A stretch of DNA of 33,450 nucleotides from Prevotella jejuni (GTDB taxonomy: Bacteria > Bacteroidota > Bacteroidia > Bacteroidales > Bacteroidaceae): the NCBI RefSeq assembly GCF_900187995.1, contig NZ_FZNZ01000035.1:1-33450 (forward strand). The letters are read 5' to 3'. Position numbers and translations under genes: made by a program. How positions within the stretch are numbered: the stretch's first letter is position 1; each line of letters opens with the position of its first letter. Shown here piece after piece: positions 1 to 7,686 of this stretch. The notes under the pieces are model-generated. The model saw only the letters and a program-made list of their open reading frames with translations, was not told where the DNA came from and ran no database searches.

Positions 1-309
1 TTACTGTCTCCATTCAAAGAGCATATCAAGTCTATTACAACTGACAATGGTACAGAATTCGCTTGTCATGAAATGATAGCCAAAAGCCTTGGTGTTACCA
101 TATATTTTGCTGACCCATACGCTTCATGGCAGAAAGGCGCTATAGAAAATGCTAACGGACTAATTAGGCAATACGTGCCAAAAAAAGAAACCTTTGAGCA
201 TATCAGCCAGCAACAAATAACTAAGTATTCAAAGAAAATTAACATGAGACCAAGAAAGAAATTAGATTTTAAAACACCACAGGACTGCTTTTACGAACTA
301 ATTAAGTAA
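1..309 (+). CDS. IS30-family transposase, C-terminal ~102 residues (5' part outside window)
   Basis: The frame is open from base 1 and stops with TAA at 307-309, so only the C-terminal part of the DDE integrase-like domain is present. The motif TTDNGTEF carries the second catalytic Asp. YASWQKGAIENANGLIRQY carries the catalytic Glu and is typical of IS30 transposases, which move IS elements by a circular intermediate. The tail (RPRKKLDFKTPQDCF) matches the usual IS30 C-terminus. The first ATG in the window (73) is internal, not the start. The stop codon lies about 30 bp from the likely right end of the element. Family assignment is confident; the exact IS name cannot be given from this fragment. 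Confidence 0.9.
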   Translation, partial: LLSPFKEHIKSITTDNGTEFACHEMIAKSLGVTIYFADPYASWQKGAIENANGLIRQYVPKKETFEHISQQQITKYSKKINMRPRKKLDFKTPQDCFYELIK

Positions 310-314
310 ATTTG
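307..314 (+). promoter_or_regulatory. Candidate outward -7 box at the IS30 end
   Basis: TAAATTTG matches the Bacteroidetes -7 consensus TAnnTTTG and overlaps the transposase stop codon. It points out of the IS toward the truncated gene that starts around 322. No clear -33 TTTG is seen at the right distance, so promoter strength is uncertain. Confidence 0.35.
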
Positions 315-321
315 CACTTGC

Positions 322-1428
322 TTGTTGAATTCACGTTTGGTTGTTACATTTGTAATAGCAACAGCAGGAGCTGGTGCTGCTGTGGTTGGTGCTGCAGCAG
401 CCATTGCAACAACGGCTACAAATGTAGCTTTTGTAACCTCAATGGCATTGCTTGTTGGAGGAGTAGCATCCTGCGGAGCGGCTGCAACTTACAAATACTT
501 AGCTAACGAATGTGATAGTTCTCTTGAAGGAGAGTGGAGTTTGTTTCATCGAAAGGTCTATCTGGAGAAAAGTAATGCTCTTTTGGAACGTTCGATACTT
601 ACTTGTTCCAAAGGTGGCGTAGTCTCATTGGTTATGGATCATGCAAAAGCTGTAGAACTTGCAAAGATGATTAGTAAAACCAATAATGAAATAGGAAATA
701 AGAATTTTTGGTCAAAAACTAAGCAAGGCTTCATAGGTAATGGTGCAAATGCTTTGCTTGCAGGTTTTGAGGGGCAGGCAGGTGGAGCTGTTGTTGGTCT
801 TGTCCTTGGCTCGGGATTATCTGTGTATGATTATTTGAAAGGTGGCAATAGTAGTTATCGTGATGACACTGTCGTTTCGCAAAACAACTATGCTAAGTTA
901 GCACTTGAGAAAGATGATGACAAAGTATCTATAAATACGAAACATGATATCTTAACTGATGATGATATGAAGAATGCTGGTGCAGGCACTGCAGTGAGTA
1001 CAGGATATTCTGGTGCAGAGACTGTTATGGGTATTATAATAGGTAATAAGATACTTACCAAAGAAGCAATGAACTTTAACGAGAGAGCATTAGAATATAA
1101 GTTGAAGGGAGATATGGCTGGTGCAGGGCATGCAATGTGGGCAAGTGATCTGGCGTATGGTGCACAGAAGGGTATGGGTGATATTCCTCATGAATTTTGG
1201 AAAGGAATCTGGTCAGGTAAAACCAAGGCTTTCAAATGGAATATTTCAAATAAATGGTTTACTCTTAGTGGTATCGGAATTGGTATTCTGAGTTCGATAG
1301 TTAGTAATCAGATAGAATGGGGGGATAATAAAGATGAGAATAAAATGTACGAGGATATAGTAAAAGAAATTATAAAGAGTCGTAAAGAAAATAAGAAAAA
1401 TATTACTGTTATAGCAAATACATTATAA
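322..1428 (+). CDS. 5'-truncated PAAR-like (DUF4280-type) effector-like protein
   Basis: The frame of about 368 codons has no convincing start. It begins with TTG codons inside the IS30 end, and the first internal ATG is at 442, so the true N-terminus was probably removed or displaced by the IS. It opens with about 55 Ala/Gly-rich hydrophobic residues, probably two membrane segments. Next come a Cys (NEC) and a block with W, FHRKV, NALLERS and LTCSKGGVVSL, which resembles the tail of DUF4280 PAAR-like domains found on type VI secretion spikes and polymorphic effectors. The remaining ~250 residues are Gly/Ala-rich and unrecognised, and could be the effector part. The next gene starts 2 bp after the stop, which suggests co-transcription with a partner. 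The PAAR-like call is a motif judgement; a toxin activity is inference. Confidence 0.5.
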   Translation: MLNSRLVVTFVIATAGAGAAVVGAAAAIATTATNVAFVTSMALLVGGVASCGAAATYKYLANECDSSLEGEWSLFHRKVYLEKSNALLERSILTCSKGGVVSLVMDHAKAVELAKMISKTNNEIGNKNFWSKTKQGFIGNGANALLAGFEGQAGGAVVGLVLGSGLSVYDYLKGGNSSYRDDTVVSQNNYAKLALEKDDDKVSINTKHDILTDDDMKNAGAGTAVSTGYSGAETVMGIIIGNKILTKEAMNFNERALEYKLKGDMAGAGHAMWASDLAYGAQKGMGDIPHEFWKGIWSGKTKAFKWNISNKWFTLSGIGIGILSSIVSNQIEWGDNKDENKMYEDIVKEIIKSRKENKKNITVIANTL

Positions 1429-1430
1429 TA

Positions 1431-2051
1431 ATGAAATTATTGAAATATGCAGGTTTTTTCCCTTGGGTGCTGATAGGAAGTCTTATAGGTTCAGCTTTTG
1501 TAGTACCGATGGTATCAAATCTAATAGATAAATTTTATTATAAAGAGAAGTATAATAAAAATACAGCTATGTTCTATAAGCAATATAAAGATAATAGCTA
1601 TATTATAAAAGTATCTATGCCTAATGCGGAGTCTAAACTATATTTACATAATGTTGATAGAGAAAAGTATCCTCTATATGAAAGATTTGATACGACCAAT
1701 GACTCCCGTAATTATTTTAATAACCCAAGTGCTGATTATACTTCTTTCTATTGTAAGGAGTATAAAAAGTATATGAATATTATAGCATTTAAGGATGTTA
1801 ATGGAAGCTATGGAGAAAAAGAACTTTACCTTACAGTCAATCGTGACGATATGAATAATCCCGAGTATGGAACAAAGGATAATCCTGTACCTGTACTGAA
1901 AGCAGTAGGTGTTAGTGAACCGATATGGTTTAGTGGCAAGGATACTGATTCTGTCTTTATGGATAATTTCTATCGGAACAATGTCATTAACTATTTGAAG
2001 TATAAGATGCCAAAGGAGGAGTTTGAAAGACGATTTAAGAAAGGAAAGTAG
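1431..2051 (+). CDS. Membrane-anchored hypothetical protein, paralog 1 of a tandem pair (possible immunity protein)
   Basis: A protein of 206 aa that I do not recognise as a named family. Residues about 5-32 are a single hydrophobic segment with a Gly-zipper-like GSLIGS, followed by a charged region (KFYYKEKYNKN), consistent with an N-terminal membrane anchor and a soluble C-terminal domain. It starts 2 bp after the effector-like gene. It aligns along its whole length with the next protein: moderately similar in the first ~135 residues and almost identical in the last ~68. Tandem membrane-anchored paralogs behind a PAAR-like gene resemble duplicated immunity genes, but that role is inference. 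The region looks more AT-rich than the core genes to its right. Confidence 0.7.
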   Translation: MKLLKYAGFFPWVLIGSLIGSAFVVPMVSNLIDKFYYKEKYNKNTAMFYKQYKDNSYIIKVSMPNAESKLYLHNVDREKYPLYERFDTTNDSRNYFNNPSADYTSFYCKEYKKYMNIIAFKDVNGSYGEKELYLTVNRDDMNNPEYGTKDNPVPVLKAVGVSEPIWFSGKDTDSVFMDNFYRNNVINYLKYKMPKEEFERRFKKGK

Positions 2052-2057
2052 ATCGTG

Positions 2058-2678
2058 ATGGCAAAAGTCAAATTTATCAGTTTTGTTCCTTGGGTAACTA
2101 TCGGGAGTATTATTGGTTCACTATTTATTGTACCGATGATGCCCAAGATAGTTGATGCATTGTATTATAAGAACAAATATAATAATGATGCTTCACAAGC
2201 TTATCAAAAATACATTGATAGTTGTATAACTATTAAAGTAGTAATGCCGTCATATAAATCTGATAAAGTTTTACATAATTGTGATAAAGAAAGATTTCCT
2301 TTGGGCGAGAGATTTAAGGTAACCTACGATTCAAAAAAGTATTTTAGTAATCCGAGTGCTGACTATTGTATCTTTTTCTGCTCAGAATATAATAAATGTA
2401 TGAACATTATTTCTTTTCAAAATGTTGATGGGAATTATTGGGAGAAAGAACTTATACTTACTGTTAATCGTGACGATATGAATAATCCCGAGTATGGGAC
2501 CAAGGATAATCCAGTACCTGTACTGAAAGCTGTAGGTGTTAGTGAACCGATATGGTTTAGTGGCAAGGATACTGACTCTGTCTTTATGGATAAATTCTAT
2601 CGGAACAATGTCATTAACTACTTGAAATATAAGATGCCAAAGGAGGAGTTTGAAAGACGATTTAAGAGTAAAGAGTAA
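2058..2678 (+). CDS. Membrane-anchored hypothetical protein, paralog 2 of a tandem pair
   Basis: A protein of 206 aa, paralogous to the preceding one and starting 6 bp after it. The ATG at 2058 is chosen because it aligns residue for residue with paralog 1 (12 residues to the shared PW); the in-frame GTG at 2055 adds one residue. It has the same layout: one N-terminal hydrophobic segment with GSIIGS, then a soluble domain. The last ~202 bp of the coding region match paralog 1 at all but 8 positions, while the 5' parts differ much more, which suggests recent gene conversion. The function is unknown; immunity or effector accessory is a guess from position. Confidence 0.7.
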   Translation: MAKVKFISFVPWVTIGSIIGSLFIVPMMPKIVDALYYKNKYNNDASQAYQKYIDSCITIKVVMPSYKSDKVLHNCDKERFPLGERFKVTYDSKKYFSNPSADYCIFFCSEYNKCMNIISFQNVDGNYWEKELILTVNRDDMNNPEYGTKDNPVPVLKAVGVSEPIWFSGKDTDSVFMDKFYRNNVINYLKYKMPKEEFERRFKSKE

Positions 2679-2746
2679 GGTTATTATGTAATGAGTAAGA
2701 AACGGTTTAGCAAGTAGGGGAGAGTGAAAATCCAAGCACATCAGTT

Positions 2747-2863
2747 ATGAGAAATATCTTCAAATATATTCCAATGGTTACCTTAGGTCAAATCTTAGGT
2801 ACCGTTGTCGGTTTCCCATTGTTGTGTTTCCTTATCAATATATTTAGGTCTTCCGATATATAG
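2747..2863 (+). pseudogene. 38-residue stub of a third paralog
   Basis: ATG at 2747 and stop TAG at 2861. The 38 residues (YIPMVTLGQILGTVVGFPLL and an FLINIF-type end) match only the N-terminal membrane segment of the two preceding proteins: PM/PW, then G-x-x-x-G, then VVGFP against FVVP or FIVP. The C-terminal domain is absent. It is either a decayed third copy or a small membrane peptide. Confidence 0.55.
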
Positions 2864-3300
2864 TGATAACTAAAACTCTCATATAATAAGGCATACGGAG
2901 GGAAAGAAGGGACGGAGGTAAAGGCAATGCCACAGAGTTGCCGATGGCACAAAGAGCGACAAAGGTGTAGCATACAGATTCCTGATTATTTCTGAGATAA
3001 CTGCTTTGGATAAAGAGTTTCTAATAAAACTGGCAAACTACCGCTGTCGCTCCCCACACCGACGGAGTCTCCGTGACTACCATTGCTTTGTTTCATAACC
3101 CTCCATACTCTCCATTGCACTGTGTGATATTTCGTCAGGGACCTAAGTTTAGGCAGCTCATTATCACACTAAAATTCTGAAGGTCCTCCTTTTTCCATCT
3201 ACCTTATAGAGGTATAGCAATCGTCACTCTCCTTCGGCCAGTAAATGCCAGTTTAGAGAAGAAGATTGGGGTGAGAGCTCATCTCCTCTTCTGGTGCGTT

Positions 3301-3410
3301 TCGATTTTGCTGTCATTACTGTCATTAGGATTCATCATCTAACTAACTTATTTACAGTACGATTGCACGAAATGTTAAAACTGACAGCAACTAAAAAGAA
3401 AACTTATAAT
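3301..3410 (+). repeat. CTGTCAT/TGACAG dispersed repeat, copy 1
   Basis: Matches a second copy at 25787-25893 in order and spacing: TCRATTTT, CTGTCAT twice with starts 9 bp apart (3310 and 3319), an ACGA...GTTAAAA block, TGACAG (3382), then AAACTT exactly 18 bp after the start of TGACAG. The intervening ~40 bp are poorly conserved. CTGTCA and TGACAG form a short inverted repeat. The function is unknown. Confidence 0.7.
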
Positions 3411-3471
3411 AGAGTAATCTACAAACTTTAGAGACATTATCGAACATTAACTCAGAAAGATATTAATAAAC

Positions 3472-3512
3472 TATAAGCCTTATTAGGCCAATTAGCGCTA
3501 ATAAGGCTTATA
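3472..3512. repeat. 15-bp perfect inverted repeat downstream of mutL (GGCTTATTAG type)
   Basis: Arms TATAAGCCTTATTAG (3472-3486) and its exact reverse complement (3498-3512) with an 11-base loop. It begins 26 bp beyond the mutL stop and may act as its 3'-end hairpin, but no clear U-tract follows on the - strand. The arm sequence belongs to the same repeat type as the tracts at 28555-28660 and 33172-33323. Confidence 0.75.
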
Positions 3513-3537
3513 TAACAAACTGTCATAAAATAGACAA

Positions 3538-5427
3538 TTAACTATGAAAGAGATGCTCTATATCCTGTTGCTTCATAATCGCAATTACTGGTTCGCCAGA
3601 AGGAGTATAGTTGACATTACCGCACGCAAAGAGTTCGTTGACAAGATTATCCATCTCAAGGCCACTCAACACCTGACCTTGTGGAATAGCCGCATTACGA
3701 GCGAGACTTAATGCTAAGGCCTGGTCTATTTCTTCCTTAGCACTTGCTCCACTCTCCATTGCTGAGGCAACCATATCACCGATAAGTGTCACAACATTTA
3801 ACCCTTCGATACCAGCAGGGACACCATTGACAGCATAACTCCCTCCACCAAGACTATCAAGTTGGAAGCCCATCTCAGCCATCTCTGGTAAAATCTGGTC
3901 GAGAACAACTTGGTCGGACACAGAGAACTGAACCATCTCAGGGAACAATACCTTCTGAGAATGTACTTTATGTTCGGACAATCGACGTAAATACTCCTCA
4001 TAAAGGATACGGATATGTGCACGATGCTGATCGATAATCATCAGTCCCGATTTCACAGCTGTCATGATATAACATCCCTTATACTGATAATGCAATGGTG
4101 CCTTGTCTTCTATCAAAGACTCTTCAACAGGCTGTGTGACAGCAGAAGGAATAATAGAACCCTCCTCCACAGCATTGGTTCCAGTACCCAAGCTACTGGT
4201 AATCATCTCATCTTCATTCTGATCAAAGAGCTTAGACTGACGAATCTCACCACCAGAACCCAAGTCTGTATAGAGTTCTTCCCATCCATCAGGAGCCGAA
4301 GTCTTTACAGAAGAAGACTGCTTGAAAGGATTATAATTAGGATTAAAGTCAATCTTTGGTGCAGCCGTACCAGTATTAGGATTAAACACAGGAATATCTG
4401 GTTTCCCCTCTGTATCAAAATCAATAGCAGGGATATCATTAAAGCGTCCTACAGACTCCTTTACAGCTGCAAGCAAAATCTGCCAAATAGCTTGCTCGTT
4501 CTCGAACTTAATCTCAGTCTTAGTAGGATGGATATTCACATCAATATTCTCAGCAGGCACATCGAAGTAAAGGAAATAAGGAACCTGCTCGCCTTGAGGA
4601 ATGAGTCGGTCGAAAGCCGTAAGAACAGCCTTATGGAAATAAGGATGTTTCATATAGCGCTCATTGACGAAGAAATACTGATGGGGTGCCTTCTTCCTTG
4701 CAGCCTCTGGTTTACCTACAAAGCCGTGGATATGACAAAGAGTCGTATCAACGTCAATTGGTAGCAGATCTTGATTGAGTCGTTTACCAAACACCTCAAC
4801 AATACGTTGACGATAGCTACAAGAACGGAGGTTAAAAAGCTCTGTCCCGTTGCTGTGAAGCGTGAAAGATATCTGTGGATAGACCAATACGATACGCTCA
4901 AAGGCTGTGATGATATTATTAAGTTCTGTAGTATTCGACTTCAAGAACTTACGACGAGCTGGTACGTTGAAGAAGAGATTTTCTACCAAGAAATTACTTC
5001 CCACAGGACAAGAACAAGGTTCCTGCCCAGTAAAACGACTTCCTGCAATAGAGAGATGTGTACCCAAATCCTCACTCGCCATACGTGTCTTCAATTCAAC
5101 CTGAGCCACTGCGGCAATAGAAGCCAATGCCTCCCCACGAAACCCCATCGTACGAAGAGAGAAGAGGTCGTCAGCCTTACGTATCTTAGACGTGGCGTGC
5201 CGTTCAAAAGAAAGGCGTGCATCCGTCTCCGACATACCTTTCCCATCATCGATAACCTGAATAGAAGTGCGACCAGCATCAACGACCAACACATCAATAT
5301 GCGTTGCTCCGGCATCAATGGCATTCTCCACCAACTCCTTAATAACAGAAGCTGGACGCTGGATAACCTCACCAGCAGCAATCTGATTGGCTACACTGTC
5401 TGGGAGAAGTTGTATAATATCACTCAT
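3538..5427 (-). CDS. mutL: DNA mismatch repair protein MutL
   Basis: 629 aa. MutL links mismatch recognition by MutS to strand processing. The N-terminal GHKL ATPase is complete: NQIAAGEV (14-21), the [10 protein letters not shown] motif with catalytic Glu31, DDGKGM (60-65), RHATSKI (76-82) and [11 protein letters not shown] (94-104). The DVNIHPTK motif follows, then a variable acidic linker and the C-terminal dimerisation domain. The start [10 protein letters not shown] matches the family; an upstream in-frame ATG at 5505 would add 26 residues unlike MutL. The C-terminal motif reads [12 protein letters not shown] (466-477) instead of the nuclease form DQHAxxExxxxE, and the later Cys-bearing motifs are also replaced (see findings). 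It is the last gene of the guaB-mutL run, 8 bp after the preceding gene. Confidence 0.96.
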   Translation of the reverse strand: MSDIIQLLPDSVANQIAAGEVIQRPASVIKELVENAIDAGATHIDVLVVDAGRTSIQVIDDGKGMSETDARLSFERHATSKIRKADDLFSLRTMGFRGEALASIAAVAQVELKTRMASEDLGTHLSIAGSRFTGQEPCSCPVGSNFLVENLFFNVPARRKFLKSNTTELNNIITAFERIVLVYPQISFTLHSNGTELFNLRSCSYRQRIVEVFGKRLNQDLLPIDVDTTLCHIHGFVGKPEAARKKAPHQYFFVNERYMKHPYFHKAVLTAFDRLIPQGEQVPYFLYFDVPAENIDVNIHPTKTEIKFENEQAIWQILLAAVKESVGRFNDIPAIDFDTEGKPDIPVFNPNTGTAAPKIDFNPNYNPFKQSSSVKTSAPDGWEELYTDLGSGGEIRQSKLFDQNEDEMITSSLGTGTNAVEEGSIIPSAVTQPVEESLIEDKAPLHYQYKGCYIMTAVKSGLMIIDQHRAHIRILYEEYLRRLSEHKVHSQKVLFPEMVQFSVSDQVVLDQILPEMAEMGFQLDSLGGGSYAVNGVPAGIEGLNVVTLIGDMVASAMESGASAKEEIDQALALSLARNAAIPQGQVLSGLEMDNLVNELFACGNVNYTPSGEPVIAIMKQQDIEHLFHS

Positions 5428-5435
5428 GAATAATC

Positions 5436-5726
5436 CTATAAAGCTATAAATAAAAATAAGATAAGAAGGGCGATAACACCTGCCGAAAGAATCAACGATA
5501 CCCACATAGCCGTAAAGCGATTACGTCGATGACGCAACATCTGTGGCTTCAAGGAATCGCCTAACTTGCGCTGTAACTCCTCTCGATACTGACGTTCGGA
5601 TACCTCCTTCCCATCCACCTCACAGCGTGCACGCTGCTCTATATCGTTTAGCAATTCTTTTCGCTCGTCAACAAACATATATTCATGATGGAAACGACGC
5701 GGACGTGATGATTGAAAGAAAAGCAT
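5436..5726 (-). CDS. Small tail-anchored membrane protein of unknown function
   Basis: 96 aa. A basic, Arg-rich N-terminal part ([11 protein letters not shown]) is followed by a charged, probably helical stretch ([20 protein letters not shown]...EELQRKLGD), and one C-terminal hydrophobic helix of ~22 residues ([20 protein letters not shown]) ends the protein. The arrangement suggests a tail-anchored inner-membrane protein facing the cytoplasm. It lies between the OstA-like gene (28 bp) and mutL (8 bp) on the same strand, so it is probably expressed with them. I do not recognise a named family. Confidence 0.75.
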   Translation of the reverse strand: MLFFQSSRPRRFHHEYMFVDERKELLNDIEQRARCEVDGKEVSERQYREELQRKLGDSLKPQMLRHRRNRFTAMWVSLILSAGVIALLILFLFIAL

Positions 5727-5754
5727 TTCATTATGAACTTTAAGTAAAACATCG

Positions 5755-7686
5755 TCATTCTATATGCTGACGAGGAGGCAAAGACACTCTCGCATTACGT
5801 ACGGTAGCACTTGTTTTACGTGCTGCACGACGGAAGATATCATTTTTATCCTTAGGACGAACCTCATCAAAAAGCTCAAAGTGAGGTAGTTTCAGCTTGT
5901 CGGGAGGAATCTGTGTCATCGGACTAATGACACCATTCGCTTTTGGCATCCATATCTTCTGAAGTCTTCGCTCAGGTGAGATAAACATCCGTAACGTATC
6001 TGTTTCGGTATAATCATGTCCTATCAGCGTACTATCTTTATCCGTATGATAATAGATAACTTCCACATTACCCCAAGCGTCTACACGCCGAACAACACCC
6101 TTCACAAAGTCTGCCCGCATATCCTTAGAGGATATCTGGTTGAAATATTTACCTCCTGATAGCTTTTCTATGGAGAAAGCATTACCATAGACAAAGGCCT
6201 GGCGGATGGTTGAGTCGTTCATATATGCCTTAATAGAATCACCCACTAACTGACGTGTTCCACTCCACACAATAGGATAATCATACATCGTCATGCAGGA
6301 GTCCTTAGAGTTAGCTATAACAAATCCACATACAGCTTGCACATCGGTACGATAAGCACGCACATTATTCACACCATAGATTTCACGATACATTTGTGGC
6401 GTGTTCATGTGAAAACCCTTCATACTGATTGTATCCGCATGAACAAAGAGGGTATCACCCTGAGAGAAATCCTTAGCAACAGGACCAGGACTACCTCCGA
6501 AAGCGATCGCAGCAGAGTCGGTATAATGTAGGTAATCGCCATAGAAAGCATGCTTACCTTTATAATCAATATAATAGACATTACCTTCGCCCGTTCCTTC
6601 ATGTGTGTTACTATTATAACTAAGGTCGCGACCAGTGACAGTGCGTTGCTTCAGTTTATCAACAATCTTTACATTGCCATGCCCTTCACTGTACCCAGTT
6701 TTAGCATTATATGTCACCTCATCGCCAGTAATAACACGTTGCGCCTTACGATCATCAATCTTTACATTGCCACGTGCATTACTGTGTCCAGTCTTTTCAT
6801 TATAGAAAACGTCTTGACCAATGATGGTACGATTGTTTGCTTTATCAACAATCTTCACATTCCCATGGCCTTCTGCATCACCCGTCGTACTATTATAAAT
6901 AATGTTATCACCCTCAACATCCTGCTTAGGAGAAGTGATTGTTGAGCGGCCATTTAGTTCCATGTGGTCGGTCTTACTATTGTAAGTACCATCAGTCGTA
7001 TGCACGACCTCACCTTTAGCCGTCTTTATAACAGACTTACCGATAACGTGGACAAGTCCCGTCTCCGTGTTACCATGTGCTTCCGGGGTAGTAATACGAT
7101 ACTTCGGAGTGTACATCACAACATTACCAAAGAAGTTGGCATCATGTGTCTCCGTATTATAATCACCCTGATCAGCAACAACAGTGTTCCCATTATAGAC
7201 CAGCGTACCACGTCCACCAAAGTAATTGGCCACCTTTGAAGCAGTGTTATAGTCCAAACTGTCACAACGAAGCGACCGCCCAGGCTCTCTAACAACCACC
7301 TTACCACGTGCATGTACCATCTGTCCAAAGCCATCATAATGTAAGCGTTGGCAGTCAAGGTTCACTCCACCAGGGCGAGTGATATGCACACGGCTGAAAG
7401 CTTTAAACCAATTAGACTTCTCATTGAAATAAGCACTATCGCACTTAAGCGTCATACCCTTATATCGGAAACGAACATCGCCTTTAGCAATCATCACATC
7501 AGGCATTTCCAATTGATTATGACGTAGATTGTCGGCATGGTCAATATAGAACTTATCTCCCTTCTTCTCCGTTGCATTCTGTGCTCGGAGCGACTGGGAT
7601 TGCCATAGCCCAAACAGGCATAGAATCATAATTAACAAGATTCTATGCCCGCAAAATGTATCTTTATACTTGCTGTTTATTGTCAT
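5755..7686 (-). CDS. OstA/LptA-like LPS-transport domain protein
   Basis: 643 aa with an N-terminal signal-like hydrophobic segment (about 15-35, ending LRAQ). The body repeats the OstA/LptA beta-jellyroll pattern (GDVRFRYKGMTLKCDSAYFN, ARGKVVVREP, DYNTxT, FGNVVMYTP), in which each beta-turn slides LPS along a periplasmic groove. Four GNV motifs at residues 275, 306, 337 and 368 mark a 31-residue internal repeat (GNVKIVDK...TGxDVxYNxxTG). The C-terminal third is not LptA-like and contains conserved pieces such as YPIVWSG and GDSIKAYMNDSTI. It is far longer than E. coli LptA (~185 aa). Its ATG overlaps the stop of the parvulin gene (ATGA at 7683-7686), indicating translational coupling. The likely role is in an LPS bridge or in outer-membrane LPS assembly. 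Confidence 0.88.
   Translation of the reverse strand: MTINSKYKDTFCGHRILLIMILCLFGLWQSQSLRAQNATEKKGDKFYIDHADNLRHNQLEMPDVMIAKGDVRFRYKGMTLKCDSAYFNEKSNWFKAFSRVHITRPGGVNLDCQRLHYDGFGQMVHARGKVVVREPGRSLRCDSLDYNTASKVANYFGGRGTLVYNGNTVVADQGDYNTETHDANFFGNVVMYTPKYRITTPEAHGNTETGLVHVIGKSVIKTAKGEVVHTTDGTYNSKTDHMELNGRSTITSPKQDVEGDNIIYNSTTGDAEGHGNVKIVDKANNRTIIGQDVFYNEKTGHSNARGNVKIDDRKAQRVITGDEVTYNAKTGYSEGHGNVKIVDKLKQRTVTGRDLSYNSNTHEGTGEGNVYYIDYKGKHAFYGDYLHYTDSAAIAFGGSPGPVAKDFSQGDTLFVHADTISMKGFHMNTPQMYREIYGVNNVRAYRTDVQAVCGFVIANSKDSCMTMYDYPIVWSGTRQLVGDSIKAYMNDSTIRQAFVYGNAFSIEKLSGGKYFNQISSKDMRADFVKGVVRRVDAWGNVEVIYYHTDKDSTLIGHDYTETDTLRMFISPERRLQKIWMPKANGVISPMTQIPPDKLKLPHFELFDEVRPKDKNDIFRRAARKTSATVRNARVSLPPRQHIE

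Larger units (their letters stand above)
1..337 (+). mobile_element. Right end of an IS30-family insertion sequence
   Basis: The transposase fragment is followed by about 28 bp (310-337) resembling the terminal inverted repeat of Bacteroidetes IS30 elements (AATTTGCACTT then TTGAATTCACG). The left end is outside the window, so neither the partner repeat nor a target duplication can be checked. The boundary at about 337 is an estimate, uncertain by several bases. Confidence 0.65.
2864..3537. other. Gene-free region with hairpins and dispersed repeats
   Basis: No credible coding region on either strand. It contains a nested inverted repeat (arms 3122-3129 and 3162-3169, inner CCTAAgtTTAGG at 3142-3153), an imperfect hairpin at about 3257-3292, one copy of a CTGTCAT-type repeat (3301-3410) and a perfect 15-bp inverted repeat (3472-3512) just downstream of mutL. 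It separates the accessory block from core genes. Confidence 0.7.

Noticed and set aside
2788..2973. 61-codon frame on the - strand
   Set aside because: It overlaps the third-paralog stub, has no recognisable start context and crosses sequence without coding character.
4015..5433. Open frames of 220-249 codons on the + strand opposite mutL
   Set aside because: They lie entirely within mutL, which has complete conserved motifs; the antisense translations show no domain.
6550..6945. Open frame of 131 codons on the + strand opposite the OstA-like gene
   Set aside because: It mirrors the internal repeats of the OstA-like protein on the opposite strand, and its translation is low-complexity Ile/Asn/Thr-rich without any family pattern.
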